Virus record (IMG/VR): IMGVR_UViG_3300043449_000032 | Location: 1 to 26,884 of that record | Length of the DNA: 26,884 nucleotides | Reading direction: 5' to 3' (one strand) | From: a virus | Shown here: positions 13,926 to 21,676 of the stretch, piece by piece | Position numbering within the stretch: the stretch's first letter is position 1 | Layout: each line of letters starts with the position of its first letter | Notes under the pieces: model-generated | The model's input: only the letters and a program-made list of their open reading frames with translations | Databases searched by the model: none | Told to the model about the DNA's origin: nothing | Program-made: the position numbers and the translations under genes

Positions 13926-14638
13926 ATTACAGCGAACTTGTAATTGCAATTCAGAGCTATACTGAGAATCAGTTCCCCGACGTATACCTTGCTGATGGAT
14001 CGACTGAGAATTCAACCACTCAGATCAATCGGTTCATTCAGCAGGCTGAACAACGCATTTACAACATGATTCAGTTTCCGTCGTTGCGGAAGAATCAATA
14101 CACAGCAATCACGGCAAACAACAAGTACGTGTCTTTGCCAAACGACTTCCTTGCTGTGTATTCGCTGGCTTTGGTGACAGGTGTTGTTGGCGGGAACTTG
14201 GACACCGGCACGTTTGAGTATTTGCTCAACAAGGATGTCAACTTCATCCGTCAGGCGTATCCAACACCAAATGATACAGGTGAGCCGAAGTACTACGCGC
14301 TGTTTGGCCCAACAATTGTCAGCTCCGCCATCACAAACGAGTTGTCTCTTATTCTTGGCCCGACACCCGATGCTGCGTATTACGTCGAGCTGCACTATTA
14401 CTACTACCCAGAATCTATCACCACAGCCCTGACCACATGGCTGGGTGACAACTTTGACTCTGTGCTGCTGTATGGCTCCTTGGTCGAGGCGGCAACGTTT
14501 ATGAAGGCTGAACAAGATATGGTGACTCTGTACGACACCAAGTTCAAAGAAGCACTTGCGTTGGCGAAACGTCTGGGCGATGGCATGGAGCGTCAAGACG
14601 CTTACAGGTCTGGACAGTTTAGACAGGCGGTGACCTGA
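13922..14638 (+). CDS. Head-tail connector / adaptor protein
   Basis: This 238-aa protein has helical N-terminal (Y-S-E-L-V-I-A-I-Q-S-Y-T-E-N, 3-16; R-F-I-Q-Q-A-E-Q-R-I-Y-N-M-I, 37-50) and C-terminal regions around a central beta domain (Y-V-S-L-P-N-D-F-L-A-V-Y, 69-80). This is the layout of portal adaptors and T7 gp11/P22 gp4-type connector proteins. The P-x-D-F turn is characteristic of the group. The gene is coupled to 13725 by ATGA and to the next gene by TGATG. Together with 12197 it would form the short tail stack. The subtype is uncertain. Confidence 0.72.
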   Translation: MNYSELVIAIQSYTENQFPDVYLADGSTENSTTQINRFIQQAEQRIYNMIQFPSLRKNQYTAITANNKYVSLPNDFLAVYSLALVTGVVGGNLDTGTFEYLLNKDVNFIRQAYPTPNDTGEPKYYALFGPTIVSSAITNELSLILGPTPDAAYYVELHYYYYPESITTALTTWLGDNFDSVLLYGSLVEAATFMKAEQDMVTLYDTKFKEALALAKRLGDGMERQDAYRSGQFRQAVT

Positions 14639-15060
14639 TGGCTTTTCAAGGTAACTTCTCTTGCAACACGTTGCGGGCAGGGCTGGCAAACGGGTCAATC
14701 AACTTGACCTCGGATACGTTCCGACTGGCTCTGTATACCAACGATGCAACACTGGACGAAACCACCACGGCGTACACAGTCACAGGCGAATCCTCTGGCG
14801 GGAACTACGTGGCTGGCGGGGAGATCGTCACCACCACAGTGACATCCCAAACCACAGCTTCGGGCAGTGTGACCTATGTCACTTTCTCCTCACCTTCGTG
14901 GACTGGTCAGATCACTGCTCGGGGTGCTTTGATATACAAAGCAGGCGACAATGGCGCAGTCTGTGTTTTGGATTTTGGAAACACAAAGACATCAACCTCA
15001 ACATTCACCGTGACGATGCCTGCAAACACAAGCACGTCAGCACTCATAAGGATTGTGTAA
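14638..15060 (+). CDS. Beta-rich tail protein, copy A
   Basis: This 140-aa Thr/Ser-rich protein contains T-F-R-L-A-L-Y-T-N-D-A-T-L-D (about 27-40), T-A-Y-T-V-T-G-E-S-S-G-G-N-Y (43-56) and a C-terminus T-F-T-V-T-M-P-A-N-T-S-T-S-A-L-I-R. These blocks recur in the same order in the protein at 15715, so the two genes are paralogues. They are typical of tail or baseplate beta modules in this phage group. It is coupled by TGATG to the adaptor and by TAATG to the following gene. Confidence 0.7.
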   Translation: MAFQGNFSCNTLRAGLANGSINLTSDTFRLALYTNDATLDETTTAYTVTGESSGGNYVAGGEIVTTTVTSQTTASGSVTYVTFSSPSWTGQITARGALIYKAGDNGAVCVLDFGNTKTSTSTFTVTMPANTSTSALIRIV

Positions 15061-15254
15061 TGGCACTTGTGACCACAACCAAAGGCGAAATGGATGATTC
15101 CTTGCTTGTAAAGAAGGAAGGCACAGTCGATAATGACAATGAACTCACCACATGGGTTGAGTACTGGTTGGATGGCGAGCTTGTCCACCGTTCCGCGCAT
15201 GTGACTTTGAAGAAGCCGCCGGTATTAGCCGGTGGTGAAGCAGCTTCGTTTTAA
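15060..15254 (+). CDS. Small acidic tail-region protein
   Basis: This 64-aa protein starts M-A-L-V-T-T-T-K-G-E-M-D-D-S-L-L at ATG 15060, overlapping the previous stop. The reading frame extends upstream inside the preceding gene, but that part is a shadow. The centre T-T-W-V-E-Y-W-L-D-G-E-L-V-H-R-S is conserved in homologues I recall next to tail genes. No function is known. Homology and coupling make it a real gene. Confidence 0.7.
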   Translation: MALVTTTKGEMDDSLLVKKEGTVDNDNELTTWVEYWLDGELVHRSAHVTLKKPPVLAGGEAASF

Positions 15255-15256
15255 AA

Positions 15257-15718
15257 ATGGAAACATTGGCAGCAACCAAAATTTGCCCCTGTTGCAAACA
15301 GGAAAAGCACTTATTTGACTTTGCAATTCGCCAAAGTGGGGGTCGTATTGGTCAACCGGTTGCGTACTGTAAAACTTGCAATTCTGAAAAACAAAAAGAA
15401 AGAAAAGCGCGAGATCCATCGATCTATCGACGTGTCGAATGGCCCTCTAAGTTAAAAAATATGTATGGCATTACGGTAGATGATTACTATGAAATGCTGG
15501 AAAACCAAAATGGCGGCTGTGGTATTTGCGGGACAAAAGTTCCAAGCGCCAGAAAAAGAAAGCATGTCACCCAAGAAATGTTTTTTGTTGACCACTGTCA
15601 TTCGACAGGAAAAGTTCGGGGGCTTCTTTGCGGAAAATGCAATAGAGGCTTAGGTTATTTTGAAGATGCGCCCGAAAGACTTGAAGAAGCGGCAAATTAT
15701 TTAAGGAGATCTTTGTGA
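15257..15718 (+). CDS. Homing endonuclease, recombination endonuclease VII-like
   Basis: This 153-aa protein has the same fold as that at 11510: Cys pairs C10/C13 and C38/C41, then C88/C91 and C125/C128 enclosing D112-H113-C114-H115, with N129. Identity to the 11510 protein is modest outside the motif, so they are separate arrivals rather than a recent duplication. No Shine-Dalgarno precedes ATG 15257 (sequence CGTTTTAAAAATG). The stop overlaps the GTG of the next gene. Codons are AT-rich. It separates the tail-protein paralogues at 14638 and 15715. Confidence 0.87.
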   Translation: METLAATKICPCCKQEKHLFDFAIRQSGGRIGQPVAYCKTCNSEKQKERKARDPSIYRRVEWPSKLKNMYGITVDDYYEMLENQNGGCGICGTKVPSARKRKHVTQEMFFVDHCHSTGKVRGLLCGKCNRGLGYFEDAPERLEEAANYLRRSL

Positions 15719-16191
15719 GTAATACCCAATCAATGTGTACCTCGTTCTTGGGCGAGTTGATGACCGCAACGCATAACTTCGGCACTGCGCCTATTCGAGC
15801 AGCGTCTACTGCCGACACTTTCAAAGGCGCGTTGTATTTGGCTTCTGCCACCGTCAACGCAGCCACCACTGCGTATTCATCTACAGGTGAAGTGACTGGC
15901 ACAGGTTATTCGCCCGGTGGCGTGACTGTGACTAACGCAAACCCACCTGTATCAACCAACGCATCAGCAACTGCTGGCGTAGGCTACTGGACACCTTCCG
16001 CCAGTTTGACCTACACATCAGTGACCTTGACTACGGCATTTGATGCAGTGTTGATCTACAACTCGTCGCAAAGCGACAAGGCGGTGAGTGTTCACACATT
16101 TGGTTCGCAGACCATTACAGCGGGTACTTTCACGTTGACAATGCCTGCAAGCACCACAACCACAGCTTTGTTGCGTCTGGCTACAACCTAA
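15715..16191 (+). CDS. Beta-rich tail protein, copy B
   Basis: This 158-aa protein starts at GTG 15715 inside the endonuclease stop, with AGGAG about eight bases upstream. Its N-terminal M-C-T-S-F-L-G-E-L-M-T-A-T-H-N-F (7-22) is a start I recognise from phage tail proteins. The blocks D-T-F-K-G-A-L-Y-L, T-A-Y-S-S-T-G-E-V-T-G-T-G-Y and T-F-T-L-T-M-P-A-S-T-T-T-T-A-L-L-R align with copy A at 14638. It is likely part of the tail or a fibre base. Which of the copies is essential is unknown. Confidence 0.7.
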   Translation: MSNTQSMCTSFLGELMTATHNFGTAPIRAASTADTFKGALYLASATVNAATTAYSSTGEVTGTGYSPGGVTVTNANPPVSTNASATAGVGYWTPSASLTYTSVTLTTAFDAVLIYNSSQSDKAVSVHTFGSQTITAGTFTLTMPASTTTTALLRLATT

Positions 16192-16216
16192 GCGGAGGCG
16201 GCGTAGGCCGTAAACC

Positions 16217-17128
16217 ATGTTTGGTATATCCGCATACGCCCAGTCACCGTACGCCGCTCTTGGCGAGAATGTAGTCGTCGTTGCCCTGACGGGCGTATCT
16301 GCGTCTGGGGATGTTGGAACGGTTGTTGCAAACCCACAGCTTGCCCTGTCAGGCGTATTTGCAACAGGTGATGTCGGGTCTGTAACAGAAACAAACAGTC
16401 CAGCCGAGACGGGCGATCAAGCAAACGGTTTTGTTGGTACTGTTGGGGCAAACATCTCTGTTGCCCTGACGGGCGTTTTGTGCCACCCAGATGTTGGGCA
16501 GGTAGACCCGTACCCAAATCCAGAAATTGCCGAAGTACATGCCAACGGTTTTGCGGGTACGGTAGCGGTAAATCTAACTATTGCTCTGTCGGGCGTAGAG
16601 GCTTCAGGCGCGGTTGGCACTGTAACGGTTGGCGAAAGAACGGTCGCGCTGACAGGCGTAGAGGCTTCCGGCGCTGTCGGAACAATGCTCTACAACGAGT
16701 CGGACGCAACAACCGGCGACGTAGCCATAGGCGAAGTTGGAACAGTCACTTACAACCTGATAAGGGCGTTGACTGGGGTTCAGGCAAACGGCGCTGCTGG
16801 TAATGTCGAGTTTGCGCAGGTTGCCGAAATAACTGGAGATAGTGCAACTGGATCGGTTGGTTCGGTAGTCAAGAACGTTTCGGTTGCCCTGTCTGGGGTG
16901 CAAGCCGCAGGCTCGGTTGGGAATGTGATCGCGCTCTACTGGAAGTTGGTAGATGACAGCCAGACCGCAAACTGGCAAAATGTCAACAATTCCCAATCTG
17001 CTGGCTGGGCGTTGGTGAATAACGCGGAATCAGCCAACTGGACTTTGGTCGATAACTCAGAAACGTCCAACTGGGCGTTGGTGGATGACACAGAGACATC
17101 CGACTGGACGTTGGTTGAGACGGAATAA
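16217..17128 (+). CDS. Tandem-repeat tail/fibre protein
   Basis: This 303-aa protein is made of repeats. After a short head (1-22) come about 12 units of 18-22 residues with the pattern A-L-[ST]-G-V-x-A-x-G-x-V-G-x-V (16283-16939). Then come five and a half 11-residue units of the form W-x-L-V-D-[DN]-[ST]-[EQ]-[ST]-[AS]-N (16940-17125). Both look like extended beta shafts or solenoids. A stop lies just upstream in frame, so ATG 16217 is the first possible ATG; GGAGG at 16194 is rather far. The role is probably a fibre shaft or spacer. Repeat number may vary between relatives. Confidence 0.72.
   Translation: MFGISAYAQSPYAALGENVVVVALTGVSASGDVGTVVANPQLALSGVFATGDVGSVTETNSPAETGDQANGFVGTVGANISVALTGVLCHPDVGQVDPYPNPEIAEVHANGFAGTVAVNLTIALSGVEASGAVGTVTVGERTVALTGVEASGAVGTMLYNESDATTGDVAIGEVGTVTYNLIRALTGVQANGAAGNVEFAQVAEITGDSATGSVGSVVKNVSVALSGVQAAGSVGNVIALYWKLVDDSQTANWQNVNNSQSAGWALVNNAESANWTLVDNSETSNWALVDDTETSDWTLVETE
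16283..16939 (+). repeat. About 12 tandem units of ~60 bp
   Basis: Codons for A-L-T-G-V or A-L-S-G-V recur every 54-66 bases (for example CCTGACGGGCGTA and CCTGTCAGGCGTA), separated by more variable sequence. It is in-frame throughout and confined to the gene at 16217. Confidence 0.85.
16940..17125 (+). repeat. Tandem 33-bp units (W-x-L-V-D)
   Basis: Trp codons recur every 33 bases followed by L-V-D-N/D-S-E-T-S-N-like residues, giving five full units and a partial one at the C-terminus of the 16217 protein. Confidence 0.85.
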
Positions 17129-17136
17129 GGACACAC

Positions 17137-17568
17137 ATGGCTTTCGTACTTGCAGACCGAGTTAAAGAGACGACCACCACGGCTGGTACGGGAACAGTGA
17201 CGCTGCTTGGCGCATCGACTGGGTATCAGTCGTTTGCTGTCATTGGGAACGCCAACACCACCTATTACACAATTTCAGCCCAAAGTGGCACAGAGTGGGA
17301 AGTTGGTATTGGCACGTACACATCTTCAGGTACAACGCTTTCCAGAGATACAGTTTTGGCTTCCAGCAATGCTGGATCGCTGGTCGTTTTCAGCGCCGGT
17401 ACAAAAGATGTGTTTGTCACCCAACCCGCAGAAGTGACGACAGTATCAAGCAACAATCCGGGTACAAGCGGGTATTTGTTGACATCCAACGGCACGGGCG
17501 TAGCCCCGTCTTGGCAAGTGAATGCGGCAACAGACCAAGCGTACTTTCTCTCTTTTATGATGGGCTGA
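17137..17568 (+). CDS. Tail/fibre attachment module protein
   Basis: This 143-aa protein opens M-A-F-V-L-A-D-R-V-K-E-T-T-T-T. Its domain W-E-V-G-I-G-T-Y-T (about 53-61) and L-S-R-D-T-V-L-A-S-S-N (68-78), then K-D-V-F-V-T-Q-P-A-E, is commonly found at the N-terminus of phage fibre proteins. Here it stands alone with a short tail S-N-G-T-G-V-A-P-S-W-Q. That end resembles the joint to a longer fibre, so it may be a truncated fibre or an adaptor that binds one. RBS AAGGA precedes ATG. Confidence 0.68.
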   Translation: MAFVLADRVKETTTTAGTGTVTLLGASTGYQSFAVIGNANTTYYTISAQSGTEWEVGIGTYTSSGTTLSRDTVLASSNAGSLVVFSAGTKDVFVTQPAEVTTVSSNNPGTSGYLLTSNGTGVAPSWQVNAATDQAYFLSFMMG

Positions 17569-17569
17569 C

Positions 17570-17896
17570 ATGGCAACATACACAAACACCTCCTACGTCG
17601 CCAAAAATGTTGGCACATCTGCGTCCACACTGACCACGGTGGCTTCAGCCACAACTGCGGCGATTGCCAGTTTGGTGGTGGCAAACACAACCACATCCCC
17701 CATCACTTGCGACGTTTACATCACAAGGTCTGCGGTGGACTACTACTTGGTCAAGACAGCCACCGTGCCGGTTGGTGGTTCGCTGGAAGTGATTCAAGGC
17801 AACAGGGTGGTGTTGATTGCATCCGATGCACTGAAGGTTGTGTCCAGCGCAGCAACATCGGCAGACGTAGTTGTTTCAGTATTGTTGGCGGCATAA
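17570..17896 (+). CDS. Small beta-rich tail protein
   Basis: This 108-aa protein is Thr/Val/Ala-rich with alternating polar and apolar residues (C-D-V-Y-I-T-R-S-A-V-D-Y-Y-L-V-K, 44-59; P-V-G-G-S-L-E-V-I, 64-72). Its pattern recalls short tail proteins of this phage group that follow the module at 17137. It starts one base after the previous stop. It has no membrane helix despite the hydrophobic end. The role is probably structural. Confidence 0.62.
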   Translation: MATYTNTSYVAKNVGTSASTLTTVASATTAAIASLVVANTTTSPITCDVYITRSAVDYYLVKTATVPVGGSLEVIQGNRVVLIASDALKVVSSAATSADVVVSVLLAA

Positions 17897-17897
17897 C

Positions 17898-19025
17898 ATG
17901 GCATTCATAGGCAACACCAACACCACGCAGGCGTTTACACCGGCTGTAGATTTCTTCAGCGGAAATGCTTCGACCACGGCGTTTACGTTGTCTCGCCCAG
18001 TGGCTTCTGTGGCACAGGTGCAGGCTGTCATCTCAAACGTACCGCAAGCACCGGGTACTGCTTTCACTGTCAGCGGCAACACCATCACGTTCACCTCTGC
18101 CCCGCCCAGTGGCACGAACAACATCTATGTGTACTACACAAGCCCGATCACGCAAGTGATTGCACCAAGCCAAGGGACTGTAGGTACGACGCAGCTTCAG
18201 AATGGGCTTACGGTTAACTTTGCAGATGGGTCTGCCGCCGCTCCGTCTATTACAAACGATGGCGATACCAACACCGGCATTTTCTTCCCCGCCGCTGACA
18301 CCATTGCTTTTGCTGAAGGTGGTGTTGAGTCTATGCGTATCGACTCCAGCGGTAATGTTGGGATTGGTACGAGTTCGCCATTTGGTAGATTGCACGTTGA
18401 GTCTTCGGCAGGCGGTTTGCCTCTTTATGTCAACACTACAGCATCAGCGCAAAACGCACGCATTCGACTCAATAGTACGGACAATGCCTCATCTGTTTCG
18501 TACGTTCTTTCTTATTCGCACGCAAGTTTAAATAAGCAAGCATCAATACTTCTTGGCGGCACTGGAGCGATTGGTTTTTATACAAATCAAACCGCTGGTT
18601 CAGAACCAACCAGTGGAATTCTTGCCGCCTCTATTGACACAAGCGGCAACTTGCAATTCAACTCAGGCTACGGCTCTGTTGCTACTGCTTATGGTTGTCG
18701 TGCTTGGGTGAACTTTAATGGCACAGGTACTGTGGCGATCAGGGCATCAGGTAATGTATCGAGCATTACCGATAACGGTACTGGCGATTACACAGTGAAC
18801 TTCACGAATGCTATGCCCGATGCAAATTATGCTTACCATATTGGATCAAAACAAGATCAATCTGGTCTTGGCGATGCTGCATTTCCAACAAATGGGACTC
18901 CCACCGGCGCAACTGATGGGGCGGCGGGCATGACAACTACACGAATTAGATTACGTTTTACGAACTTTGATGCCACTCCAGCAACGAGAGATCAAGAAGT
19001 TGCTTGCGTTTCCATTTTCAGATAA
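17898..19025 (+). CDS. Tail fibre / receptor-binding protein A
   Basis: This 375-aa protein has an N-terminal F-I-G-N-T-N-T-T-Q-A-F-T-P-A module with V-S-G-N-T-I-T-F-T-S-A-P-P-S-G and Y-V-Y-Y-T (about 51-81), shared with the fibre at 20361. A middle part contains the fibre motif S-M-R-I-D-S-S-G-N-V-G-I-G-T, and the C-terminal tip starts C-R-A-W-V-N-F-N-G-T-G-T-V-A-I-R (18696 onwards). The tip recurs in the next gene. ATG 17898 follows the previous stop by one base; an in-frame ATG at 17871 inside the previous gene is rejected. This is likely a host-recognition fibre. Confidence 0.78.
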   Translation: MAFIGNTNTTQAFTPAVDFFSGNASTTAFTLSRPVASVAQVQAVISNVPQAPGTAFTVSGNTITFTSAPPSGTNNIYVYYTSPITQVIAPSQGTVGTTQLQNGLTVNFADGSAAAPSITNDGDTNTGIFFPAADTIAFAEGGVESMRIDSSGNVGIGTSSPFGRLHVESSAGGLPLYVNTTASAQNARIRLNSTDNASSVSYVLSYSHASLNKQASILLGGTGAIGFYTNQTAGSEPTSGILAASIDTSGNLQFNSGYGSVATAYGCRAWVNFNGTGTVAIRASGNVSSITDNGTGDYTVNFTNAMPDANYAYHIGSKQDQSGLGDAAFPTNGTPTGATDGAAGMTTTRIRLRFTNFDATPATRDQEVACVSIFR

Positions 19026-19034
19026 GGAGCAAAC

Positions 19035-19478
19035 ATGCCAATAAGCACAATCAGTCAAGCAGGTTTGGATGCTCCCATATCTTTAACCAGCCCAACGCTG
19101 ACAACACCAAACATCAACTCAGCGCAAATTGCTACTGTGTCTGGTACTGCACCACTTTATATGTGTCGTGCTTGGGTTAATTTTAATGGCACAGGCACTG
19201 TGGCAATTCGTGCAAGTGGAAATGTGACGAGCATTACTGATAATGGGACAGGCGATTATTATGTAAATTTTTCAACTTCTATGCCAGACACTAATTATGT
19301 AATTACAGGGTCTGCAAGGATTCAAGACTCAACAGCAGCAGATGGAGCAATGTTTGGGACAACTAGGCAGAATGTTGCAACAACATACCAAACAGGCAAA
19401 TGTAGAGTTAATGGGCTTTATCCTGTAAACGGTGATTTATATGATGCAGTTGTTATGTCTGTCGCCATCTTTCGTTAA
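19035..19478 (+). CDS. Short fibre-tip protein B
   Basis: This 147-aa protein has a short N-terminus (P-I-S-T-I-S-Q-A-G-L-D-A-P-I-S-L) that resembles the end of a fibre shaft, then the tip domain C-R-A-W-V-N-F-N-G-T-G-T-V-A-I-R (19164 onwards). The tip is nearly the same as the C-terminus of the 17898 protein for about 50 residues, then differs. It looks like a second, shorter receptor-binding tip. AAGGAG precedes ATG. The nucleotide match to the upstream copy is substantial, which suggests a duplication. Confidence 0.72.
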   Translation: MPISTISQAGLDAPISLTSPTLTTPNINSAQIATVSGTAPLYMCRAWVNFNGTGTVAIRASGNVTSITDNGTGDYYVNFSTSMPDTNYVITGSARIQDSTAADGAMFGTTRQNVATTYQTGKCRVNGLYPVNGDLYDAVVMSVAIFR

Positions 19479-19488
19479 AAGGACAACT

Positions 19489-19953
19489 ATGAACCAACGA
19501 CTGCATGAATTGTTTGCTTACGCCAACGGCAAGTTGTTGTGGCGCGTGAATCGTGGACGCGCTTGTGCTGGTGACGAAGCTGGCTCAATCATTCCAAATG
19601 GCAGACTGTATGTAGGTGTTGATGGTAAGAAGCACCTTGTTCATCGGGTGATTTGGTTTTTGCACCACGGCGAATGTCCGCAATTTCTTGACCACATTGA
19701 CGGCAACCCGCTGAACAATCGTATTGAAAATTTGCGCCCTGCGACAAAAGCGCAAAACGCCATGAACCGTAAGATTCGTTCTGATAATGTCACAGGCATG
19801 AAGGGCGTGTATCCACACGGGAAAAAATTTGCAGCATCCATTTGCATTGAAGGTAAGAATAACTACCTCGGTGTCTTTGAAACCTCAGAACTTGCCCAAG
19901 CCGCTTACATGGCGGTGGCAAAACAAACATTTAAGGAGTTTGCTCGTGTCTAA
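19489..19953 (+). CDS. HNH homing endonuclease with AP2-like C-terminus
   Basis: This 154-aa protein shows the HNH pattern: H52 (V-H-R-V-I-W), D68-H69-I-D71-G-N73 and N77-R-I-E-N81-L-R. An AP2-type DNA-binding part follows (T-G-M-K-G-V-Y-P, 102-109; Y-L-G-V-F-E-T-S-E-L-A-Q-A-A-Y, 126-140). ATG 19489 is chosen over an in-frame ATG at 19432 within the previous gene because AAAAGGA precedes it and the family starts here. Its last codons overlap the GTG of the next gene. It lies between a fibre gene and its small companion gene. Confidence 0.88.
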   Translation: MNQRLHELFAYANGKLLWRVNRGRACAGDEAGSIIPNGRLYVGVDGKKHLVHRVIWFLHHGECPQFLDHIDGNPLNNRIENLRPATKAQNAMNRKIRSDNVTGMKGVYPHGKKFAASICIEGKNNYLGVFETSELAQAAYMAVAKQTFKEFARV

Positions 19954-20137
19954 TTTTCGCGTGATTTACCCAACAGACGATGGCGGCGTTGCTGTCATCA
20001 TTCCAGCCGCTGAATGCGGTTTAACCATTGAGGAAATTGCCGCCAAGGATGTTCCTGCTGGCAAGCCTTACAAGATTGTGGATGTCGCTGACATTCCATC
20101 AGACCGCACATTCAGATCAGCATGGGAGTACACATGA
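19946..20137 (+). CDS. Small fibre-associated protein
   Basis: This 63-aa protein starts at GTG 19946 with AAGGAG (19933-19938) seven bases upstream; a longer frame starting at 19829 lies inside the endonuclease and is rejected. The sequence V-I-Y-P-T-D-D-G-G-V-A-V-I-I-P-A (5-20) and K-D-V-P-A-G-K-P-Y-K-I-V-D (34-46) is a pattern I recall next to phage tail fibres. It is coupled to the next gene by ATGA. A fibre-assembly or tail role is inferred from company only. Confidence 0.66.
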   Translation: MSNFRVIYPTDDGGVAVIIPAAECGLTIEEIAAKDVPAGKPYKIVDVADIPSDRTFRSAWEYT

Positions 20138-20364
20138 CCATCGTCATCAACATCGACAAAGCCAAAGCAATCGCCCACGACAAGCGCCGTGAAGCACGTG
20201 CAATAGAGTTCCAACCCTACGACGAAGCTATTGCCAAACAGATTCCCGGACAAATGGAAGGCGCTGAAGCTGCAAGAGCGGCGATCAGAACCAAGTATGC
20301 AGACATGCAGACAGCCATTGACGCAGCCACAACCGTAGACGAAATCAAAGCAGCCATGCCATGA
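20134..20364 (+). CDS. Small helical fibre-associated protein, possible assembly factor
   Basis: This 76-aa protein is helical: K-A-K-A-I-A-H-D-K-R-R-E-A-R (9-22), then A-A-I-R-T-K-Y-A-D-M-Q-T-A-I-D (53-67) and T-V-D-E-I-K-A-A-M-P at the end. It resembles the C-terminal region of tail-fibre assembly proteins. ATG 20134 overlaps the preceding stop (ATGA) and its stop overlaps the following fibre start (ATGA), so the three are translated as a set. Confidence 0.68.
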   Translation: MTIVINIDKAKAIAHDKRREARAIEFQPYDEAIAKQIPGQMEGAEAARAAIRTKYADMQTAIDAATTVDEIKAAMP

Positions 20365-21413
20365 GCTATATCGGCAACACACCAATCTCAGTAGCCTTCC
20401 TGACTGACACGTTCAGCGGGACTGGAAGTCAGACTGCGTTCACCATGACGGTGGCTCCGGCAAACACGTCGTCTATTCTTGTGGCTGTGACTGGTGTGGT
20501 GCAAGACCCATCTACATATTCTGTATCCGGCACAACGCTGACATTCTCTGCTGCCCCGCCGAGCGGGACAAGCAACATCTCTGTTCGCTACCTTGGCATC
20601 CCAGCATCGGGCGTGACCACCACAGCCTACAGGACTGTGACCAACTTCACTGCGACCGCAGGACAGACATCGTTCTCAACCCCAAGCTATACCGTTGGTT
20701 ACATTGACGTGTACAGAAACGGTGTGCGACTTGTCTCAACAGATTTCACAGCCACCACAGGAACAACAGTTGTCTTGACCAACGCCTGCACCGCAGGCGA
20801 CACAGTGGTGACTGAGAGCTTCTACGTCTCCAGTGTGTTGAATGCCATTCCTGCAACAGCGGGCAGTGTGTCTGATAGTTACATCGTGGATGTCTCGGCT
20901 TCAAAGCTGACGGGGTCAAGAACAATTCCCAAGGGTACGATGCCAGCAGGGTCTGTGTTGCAAGTTGTCAGCGTAACCAAGACAGATACATTTTCCACAA
21001 CAAGCACATCTTTTACTGATGTCACAGGGTTATCTGCAAGTATTACACCAACCAGTTCATCAAGCAAAATTTTTGTTATAGTGAATGTTGCTTTAGGTGC
21101 TGGAAATATTCAAACTTCTGCTAGATTGATGCGGGATGCAACAGCAATTTCTATTGGTGATACCGCAAGTAATAGAGTTAGAGCAAGTTCTGTAAATGTG
21201 GGAAATACAACTGCAAATTCAACTTCAGGAATGCCATTAAGTACAGCAATAAATTATTTGGATTCTCCTGCATCTACATCATCAATTACTTACAAAATAC
21301 AAATTCAAGTAAATTCTGGAACTGGTTATGTAAATAGGGCTGATGACGATCAAGATGCAACATTTAGAGCAAGAACAGCATCAACAATCACAGTAATGGA
21401 GATTGCCGCATGA
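20361..21413 (+). CDS. Tail fibre protein C
   Basis: This 350-aa protein starts with M-S-Y-I-G-N-T-P-I-S-V-A-F-L-T-D-T-F and two similar beta modules: V-S-G-T-T-L-T-F-S-A-A-P-P-S-G (about 53-67), and Y-I-D-V-Y-R-N-G-V-R-L (about 114-124) as in many phage fibres. A shaft with A-S-K-L-T-G-S follows, then a distal domain from about residue 215 (nt 21000) whose codons are clearly AT-richer than the N-terminal part. That suggests that the tip was exchanged. Overlapping ATGA junctions link it to 20134 and 21410. Confidence 0.8.
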   Translation: MSYIGNTPISVAFLTDTFSGTGSQTAFTMTVAPANTSSILVAVTGVVQDPSTYSVSGTTLTFSAAPPSGTSNISVRYLGIPASGVTTTAYRTVTNFTATAGQTSFSTPSYTVGYIDVYRNGVRLVSTDFTATTGTTVVLTNACTAGDTVVTESFYVSSVLNAIPATAGSVSDSYIVDVSASKLTGSRTIPKGTMPAGSVLQVVSVTKTDTFSTTSTSFTDVTGLSASITPTSSSSKIFVIVNVALGAGNIQTSARLMRDATAISIGDTASNRVRASSVNVGNTTANSTSGMPLSTAINYLDSPASTSSITYKIQIQVNSGTGYVNRADDDQDATFRARTASTITVMEIAA

Positions 21414-21676
21414 ATCACAATGCAATATATGCTCTTTACCCGCAAGTTGTCTCTGTTGATGACGCTGATGGCGCAAGGGATGCTCAAGGCAATCAAGTTG
21501 AAATTGACATGGATGCAGTTAATGCTTGGGTTGACCCAAACGCATACAAGTACAAACGTGCTGCGGAGTACCCATCAATTCCTGACCAATTTGACTTGCT
21601 GTATCACGGCGGGCTTGATGCGTGGAAGGCTGCAATCCAAACAGTCAAAGACAAATACCCCAAGGCAACACCATGA
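21410..21676 (+). CDS. Small fibre-associated protein, possible assembly chaperone
   Basis: This 88-aa protein contains V-S-V-D-D-A-D-G-A-R-D-A-Q-G (14-27), W-V-D-P-N-A-Y-K-Y-K-R-A-A-E-Y-P-S (40-56) and A-I-Q-T-V-K-D-K-Y-P-K (75-85). The Y-P-S-I-x-D-Q-x-D-x-L-Y-H-G-G type block occurs in short proteins encoded after tail fibres in many phages, sometimes classed with tail assembly chaperones. It is coupled to the fibre before it and to the endonuclease after it by ATGA overlaps. Confidence 0.68.
   Translation: MNHNAIYALYPQVVSVDDADGARDAQGNQVEIDMDAVNAWVDPNAYKYKRAAEYPSIPDQFDLLYHGGLDAWKAAIQTVKDKYPKATP

Noticed and set aside
14661-15059. Long N-terminal extension of the 64-aa gene at 15060
   Set aside because: It is the shifted frame of the 14638 gene and is rich in His, Trp and Cys without structure.
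15222-15250. Terminator around the CCGG and GAAGC repeats before 15257
   Set aside because: The stems are only four to five pairs and no T-run suitable for termination follows the stronger one.
16283-17125. CRISPR-like array
   Set aside because: The repeats are in frame, imperfect, differ in length and encode a regular protein pattern.
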